NCBI GenBank assembly: GCA_023127875.1
Contig: JAGMFA010000067.1
Coordinates: 1-11,448 of the forward strand
Direction of reading: 5' to 3'
Source of the DNA: Candidatus Zixiibacteriota bacterium
Lineage (GTDB): Bacteria > Zixibacteria > MSB-5A5 > SM1-73
DNA: 11,448 nt
The position numbers and the translations under genes were made by a program. Within the stretch, counting starts at the first letter, position 1, and each line of letters opens with the position of its first letter. This document shows, one piece after another, positions 7,017 to 11,448 of this stretch. The notes under the pieces were generated by a model. The model was not told where the DNA came from and did no database searches. It worked only from the letters and a program-made list of their open reading frames with translations.

Positions 7017-7304
7017 ATGCCAATAACTTTAAAAGATGTCGAATATGTAGCTAACTTGTCTAAATTGGAGCTTTCCCCACAGGAGAAGATCAGGTTCCAA
7101 AGTGAACTGGATAGTATCATAAAATATATCGATCAGCTAAATGAGCTGAACACGGATAACGTGCCCATAACCTCACATGTGGTTCCTCTGGAAAATGTTT
7201 TCCGGGAGGATAGGGTTTTGCCCTCTCTTCCTCAAGATAAGGCTTTAAGCAATGCTCCCAAGAAAAAAGACGGGATCTTCAAGGTGCCAAAGGTGATTGG
7301 ATAA
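7017..7304 (+). CDS. gatC: Aspartyl/glutamyl-tRNA amidotransferase subunit C
   Basis: GatC is the small subunit of the GatCAB enzyme, which converts Glu-tRNA(Gln) to Gln-tRNA(Gln) and Asp-tRNA(Asn) to Asn-tRNA(Asn). It wraps around GatA and stabilises the complex. The 95-residue length is typical. The N-terminal helices carry VEYVANLSKLELSPQEK, matching the family pattern for the first helix. The middle contains the TSHVVPLENVFREDRV stretch, and the C-terminus ends in FKVPKVIG, the usual F-x-VP ending. AAGGAG at 7006-7011, five bases before the ATG, fixes the start. The gene has its own promoter and is followed by a terminator, so it is transcribed alone. gatA and gatB are not in this window, unlike the common gatCAB operon. 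Confidence 0.95.
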   Translation: MPITLKDVEYVANLSKLELSPQEKIRFQSELDSIIKYIDQLNELNTDNVPITSHVVPLENVFREDRVLPSLPQDKALSNAPKKKDGIFKVPKVIG

Positions 7305-7331
7305 TAAGATTTACAGTTTAATTCTGATAAG

Positions 7332-7391
7332 ATGGCGATCCTAATTTTTCGAAGATCCCGCAGAATGCGGGAAGGATCGCCATAATTTTTT
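7332..7391 (+). terminator. Rho-independent terminator after gatC, with nested hairpins
   Basis: ATGGCGATCCT (7332-7342) pairs perfectly with AGGATCGCCAT (7373-7383). Inside it, CCCGCA (7357-7362) pairs with TGCGGG (7366-7371) around a GAA loop. A run of six T follows at 7386-7391. The position 28 bases after the gatC stop fits a terminator. The long nested palindrome also looks like one of the region's dispersed repeats put to use as a terminator. The kdsB -35 box begins two bases after the T-run. Confidence 0.8.
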
Positions 7392-7392
7392 A

Positions 7393-7421
7393 TTGACAAC
7401 TGTTCGGTAGTTTCGTAAAAT
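7393..7421 (+). promoter_or_regulatory. Strong sigma70-type promoter of kdsB-pyrG
   Basis: TTGACA (7393-7398) is a perfect -35 box. The spacer is 17 bases, and TAAAAT (7416-7421) matches five of six -10 positions. Transcription would start near 7428, leaving a leader of about 44 bases before kdsB. The promoter is packed directly against the gatC terminator. Confidence 0.8.
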
Positions 7422-7471
7422 GCAAGTCGAATTGTAACTCTTTTTTATCCGCAGGAATCTGAGAGGAAGAG

Positions 7472-9936
<2,465 letters not shown>

Positions 9937-9967
9937 CGTGAGAATAGACTGAGACGGAGAGCAGTTA

Positions 9968-10046
9968 GGAGTGCGGAAGCTTGTCGGAGCGAAGCGGAGA
10001 TCCCGCTTCGCGGGGCTTCCGCTGCATTAGCAAGCTAATGCACTCC
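9968..10046. repeat. Composite multi-stem palindromic element after pyrG
   Basis: GGAGTGC (9968-9974) pairs with GCACTCC (10040-10046) as an outer closing stem. GGAAGC (9975-9980) pairs with GCTTCC (10015-10020) and encloses a perfect 9-bp stem, GCGAAGCGG (9989-9997) with CCGCTTCGC (10003-10011). TGCATTAGC (10023-10031) pairs with GCTAATGCA (10034-10042) and competes with the outer stem at its last bases. The arrangement is a cloverleaf-like REP/BIME unit about 30 bases after the pyrG stop. Confidence 0.7.
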
Positions 10047-10169
10047 GGAGTATCTACTCACCGAGGCATATTATCCCAGACGGGTCTCCGTCATCCAGCG
10101 GAAAAGTAAGCGGATGATAACATCCACTTGAAAGCAAATGGTGTGATTGAGAAAAGATATGGAGATTTA

Positions 10170-10196
10170 TAAACCCCCTTTTATAAAGGGGGTTTA
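10170..10196. repeat. 12-bp perfect palindrome (C5T3/A3G5 type), copy 1
   Basis: TAAACCCCCTTT (10170-10181) pairs with AAAGGGGGTTTA (10185-10196) around a 3-nt loop. Its core, CCCCCTTT-N3-AAAGGGGG, recurs 55 bases later. The type is common among dispersed intergenic repeats. The right arm has only three T, so terminator function is doubtful. Confidence 0.75.
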
Positions 10197-10227
10197 GAGT
10201 TCACTATTTTGTAGAGGGTGATAGAAT

Positions 10228-10248
10228 TCCCCCTTTTGTAAAGGGGGA
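10228..10248. repeat. C5T3/A3G5 palindrome, copy 2
   Basis: TCCCCCTTT (10228-10236) pairs with AAAGGGGGA (10240-10248) around a TGT loop. It shares the eight core bases of each arm with the palindrome at 10170-10196, so the two are probably members of one family. Confidence 0.7.
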
Positions 10249-10271
10249 CAAAGGGAAATTAATACAAAAAA

Positions 10272-10289
10272 GGAAGGCTAAAGCCTTCC
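10272..10289. repeat. GGAAGGC hairpin
   Basis: GGAAGGCT (10272-10279) and AGCCTTCC (10282-10289) are perfect inverses around two bases, so the real loop is probably TAAA closed by seven pairs. A run of seven T comes 11 bases later (after CTACACA), too distant for a typical terminator. Confidence 0.6.
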
Positions 10290-10331
10290 GCTACACATTT
10301 TTTTGGCAAGACAAAGTGAACTCTAGTTAGA

Positions 10332-11448
10332 ATGATTTATTTCTGGTCCATTTTAATTTATCTTTTAATCCTGATCGGTGTAGGGGCAATCCTCTCCAGA
10401 AGAGTAAAGACCCAGACCGATTTCATGGTGGCGGGACGAAAGCTGTCTGCCCCTGTGCTGGTGGGAACGCTTTTAGCCACCTGGATCGGGTCGGGAAGCA
10501 TCATCGCCGGCGCCGGATTGAGCTTCGAGAAGGGATTTTCCGCCCTCTGGTTTGATGCCGGTGTTTGGGTGGCAATCATCGTCCTGTATTTCATAGCCGG
10601 ACGTGCCAGAAAACTTGCCCAGTTCACCGTCCCGGACATCTTGGAGATAAGATATAACAAATATGCCCGAATCTTAGGAAGTCTTACCACCATCATCGCC
10701 TACACCGCCATCGTGAGCTATCAATTCAAAGCCGGGGGGATGGTTTTGAACATGGTCGTCGGAATCCCAGTAGATCAGGGAATAATCCTCACTGCGGTTT
10801 TCGTGATTGCTTACACTGCCTTGGCTGGAATGTTCTCCGTGGCTTACACCGACGTGGTGAACGGAGTGGTGCTAGTGGTAGGATTTATAATCGGGCTCCC
10901 GTTTTTGCTAAAATTGGCTGGGGGTTGGGCAAGCGTGACCGCTACCCTTTCCCCGGACAGATTTCAGATTTTGGGAACCATGACCATCTGGGAAGCTTTG
11001 GGCTATTCTCTTCCCACCATGCTTCTCTTATTAGGCGAATCTAACATGTATCAGAGATTCTTCTCCGCCAGGGATGAAAAAGCCGCAAGATCATCGGTTC
11101 TGGGTTGGATTTCGGGAACAATCTTCGTGGAGACCTTGATTGTGGTATTAGCCATAATCGGAAGCAGCATATTCTTGGACATAAATCCGGAATCTGTGAT
11201 CCTGCACTCTGTGCGTCATGGACTCTCACCCGTGATTGGCTGTGTTTTGCTTGCCGCCATCGTGGCGGTGATAGTCTCCACTGCAGATTCATTTCTATTG
11301 GTCCCCTCAACCAACATCATGCGGGATATTTACCAGAGATTTATAAATCCAAATGTTTCTCAAAGAAAGATGGTTCTTTATTCCAGGTTACTGGTAATCG
11401 GACTGGGCATAATTGCTTTTATCCAGGTTAAGTTTTTCACCACGGTTC
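10332..11448 (+). CDS. Sodium:solute symporter (SSS family), 3' truncated by window end
   Basis: This inner-membrane transporter imports a small solute with Na+. The window shows the first 372 residues, roughly the first nine to ten of the usual 13 or so helices, and the frame is still open at 11448. Family features appear in order: TM1 (about 3-22); FMVAGRKLSAPVLVGTLLATWIGSGS (31-56), the unwound TM-start region; AGMFSVAYTDVVNG (165-178 region), matching the family's GG-x-x-A-V-x-x-TD pattern; MYQRFFSARDEKAA (239-252 region); and VSTADSFLLVPSTNIMRDIYQRF (315-337), the conserved Ser/Thr helix of the sodium site. The start is the first ATG after an in-frame stop at 10317. It has no recognisable ribosome site, and an inverted repeat ends six bases upstream. 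The substrate (proline, pantothenate, sugar or other) cannot be told from this part. Confidence 0.9.
   Translation, partial: MIYFWSILIYLLILIGVGAILSRRVKTQTDFMVAGRKLSAPVLVGTLLATWIGSGSIIAGAGLSFEKGFSALWFDAGVWVAIIVLYFIAGRARKLAQFTVPDILEIRYNKYARILGSLTTIIAYTAIVSYQFKAGGMVLNMVVGIPVDQGIILTAVFVIAYTALAGMFSVAYTDVVNGVVLVVGFIIGLPFLLKLAGGWASVTATLSPDRFQILGTMTIWEALGYSLPTMLLLLGESNMYQRFFSARDEKAARSSVLGWISGTIFVETLIVVLAIIGSSIFLDINPESVILHSVRHGLSPVIGCVLLAAIVAVIVSTADSFLLVPSTNIMRDIYQRFINPNVSQRKMVLYSRLLVIGLGIIAFIQVKFFTTV

Larger units (their letters stand above)
10195..10325. repeat. 131-bp block bounded by 11-bp perfect inverted repeats
   Basis: TAGAGTTCACT (10195-10205) is the exact inverse of AGTGAACTCTA (10315-10325), and the similarity continues inward after a 3-base gap (TTTTGT against ACAAA). 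The enclosed part carries two hairpins (10228-10248 and 10272-10289). The size and terminal inverted repeats recall a MITE-like non-autonomous element, but I see no flanking target duplication and no transposase. It ends six bases before the symporter ATG. Confidence 0.6.
9937..10331. other. Repeat-packed gap between pyrG and the symporter gene
   Basis: These 395 bases contain no supported gene. They hold a composite hairpin (9968-10046), smaller stems at 10079-10083/10088-10092 and 10091-10096/10112-10117, two C5T3/A3G5 palindromes, a GGAAGGC hairpin, and an 11-bp inverted repeat that brackets the last part. No clear promoter for the symporter is visible. None of the hairpins directly after pyrG has a T-run. 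Confidence 0.65.

Overview
The window looks like chromosomal DNA from an uncultured Gram-negative (diderm) bacterium. KdsB, which makes CMP-Kdo, implies an outer membrane with Kdo-containing lipopolysaccharide. GatC implies the indirect, amidotransferase route to Gln-tRNA and/or Asn-tRNA. I cannot fix the phylum from sequence alone. The very large hybrid kinase and intergenic gaps packed with palindromic repeats are reminiscent of uncultured FCB-group or deltaproteobacterial-like lineages, but that is inference.

Left two thirds (259-6504, all minus strand): a two-component signalling locus. In transcription order it holds a small protein with a histidine-kinase-like DHp (HisKA) H-box but no ATPase domain (5926-6504), a gene-free stretch of about 1 kb containing what looks like a broken receiver domain (5037-5242), a 1115-residue membrane hybrid kinase with HAMP, two PAS, GAF, HisKA, HATPase and receiver domains (1534-4881), a repeat-rich gap, and a receiver-DHp protein that again lacks an ATPase domain (259-1017). 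The two DHp-only proteins share an H-box and a similar motif just after the DHp. No DNA-binding or enzymatic output domain is present. A His-Asp-His-Asp relay built from the hybrid kinase and the DHp-only proteins is the most interesting possibility here, but it is inferred.

Right third (6952-11448, all plus strand): housekeeping genes. gatC has its own sigma70-type promoter and is followed by a hairpin terminator. A second very good promoter drives kdsB-pyrG, which overlap by ATGA. PyrG makes CTP and KdsB consumes it, so the pair is metabolically coupled. After a repeat-filled gap, a sodium:solute symporter gene starts at 10332 and runs off the window end.

Nearly every intergenic gap contains palindromic, REP-like elements: 12-119, 1235-1468, 6704-6894, 7332-7383, 9968-10046 and 10170-10325. 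Two stand out: a 61-bp direct repeat bracketing a double hairpin, and a roughly 131-bp block bounded by 11-bp perfect inverted repeats directly before the symporter start codon. I saw no tRNA, rRNA, CRISPR array, transposase or integrase.
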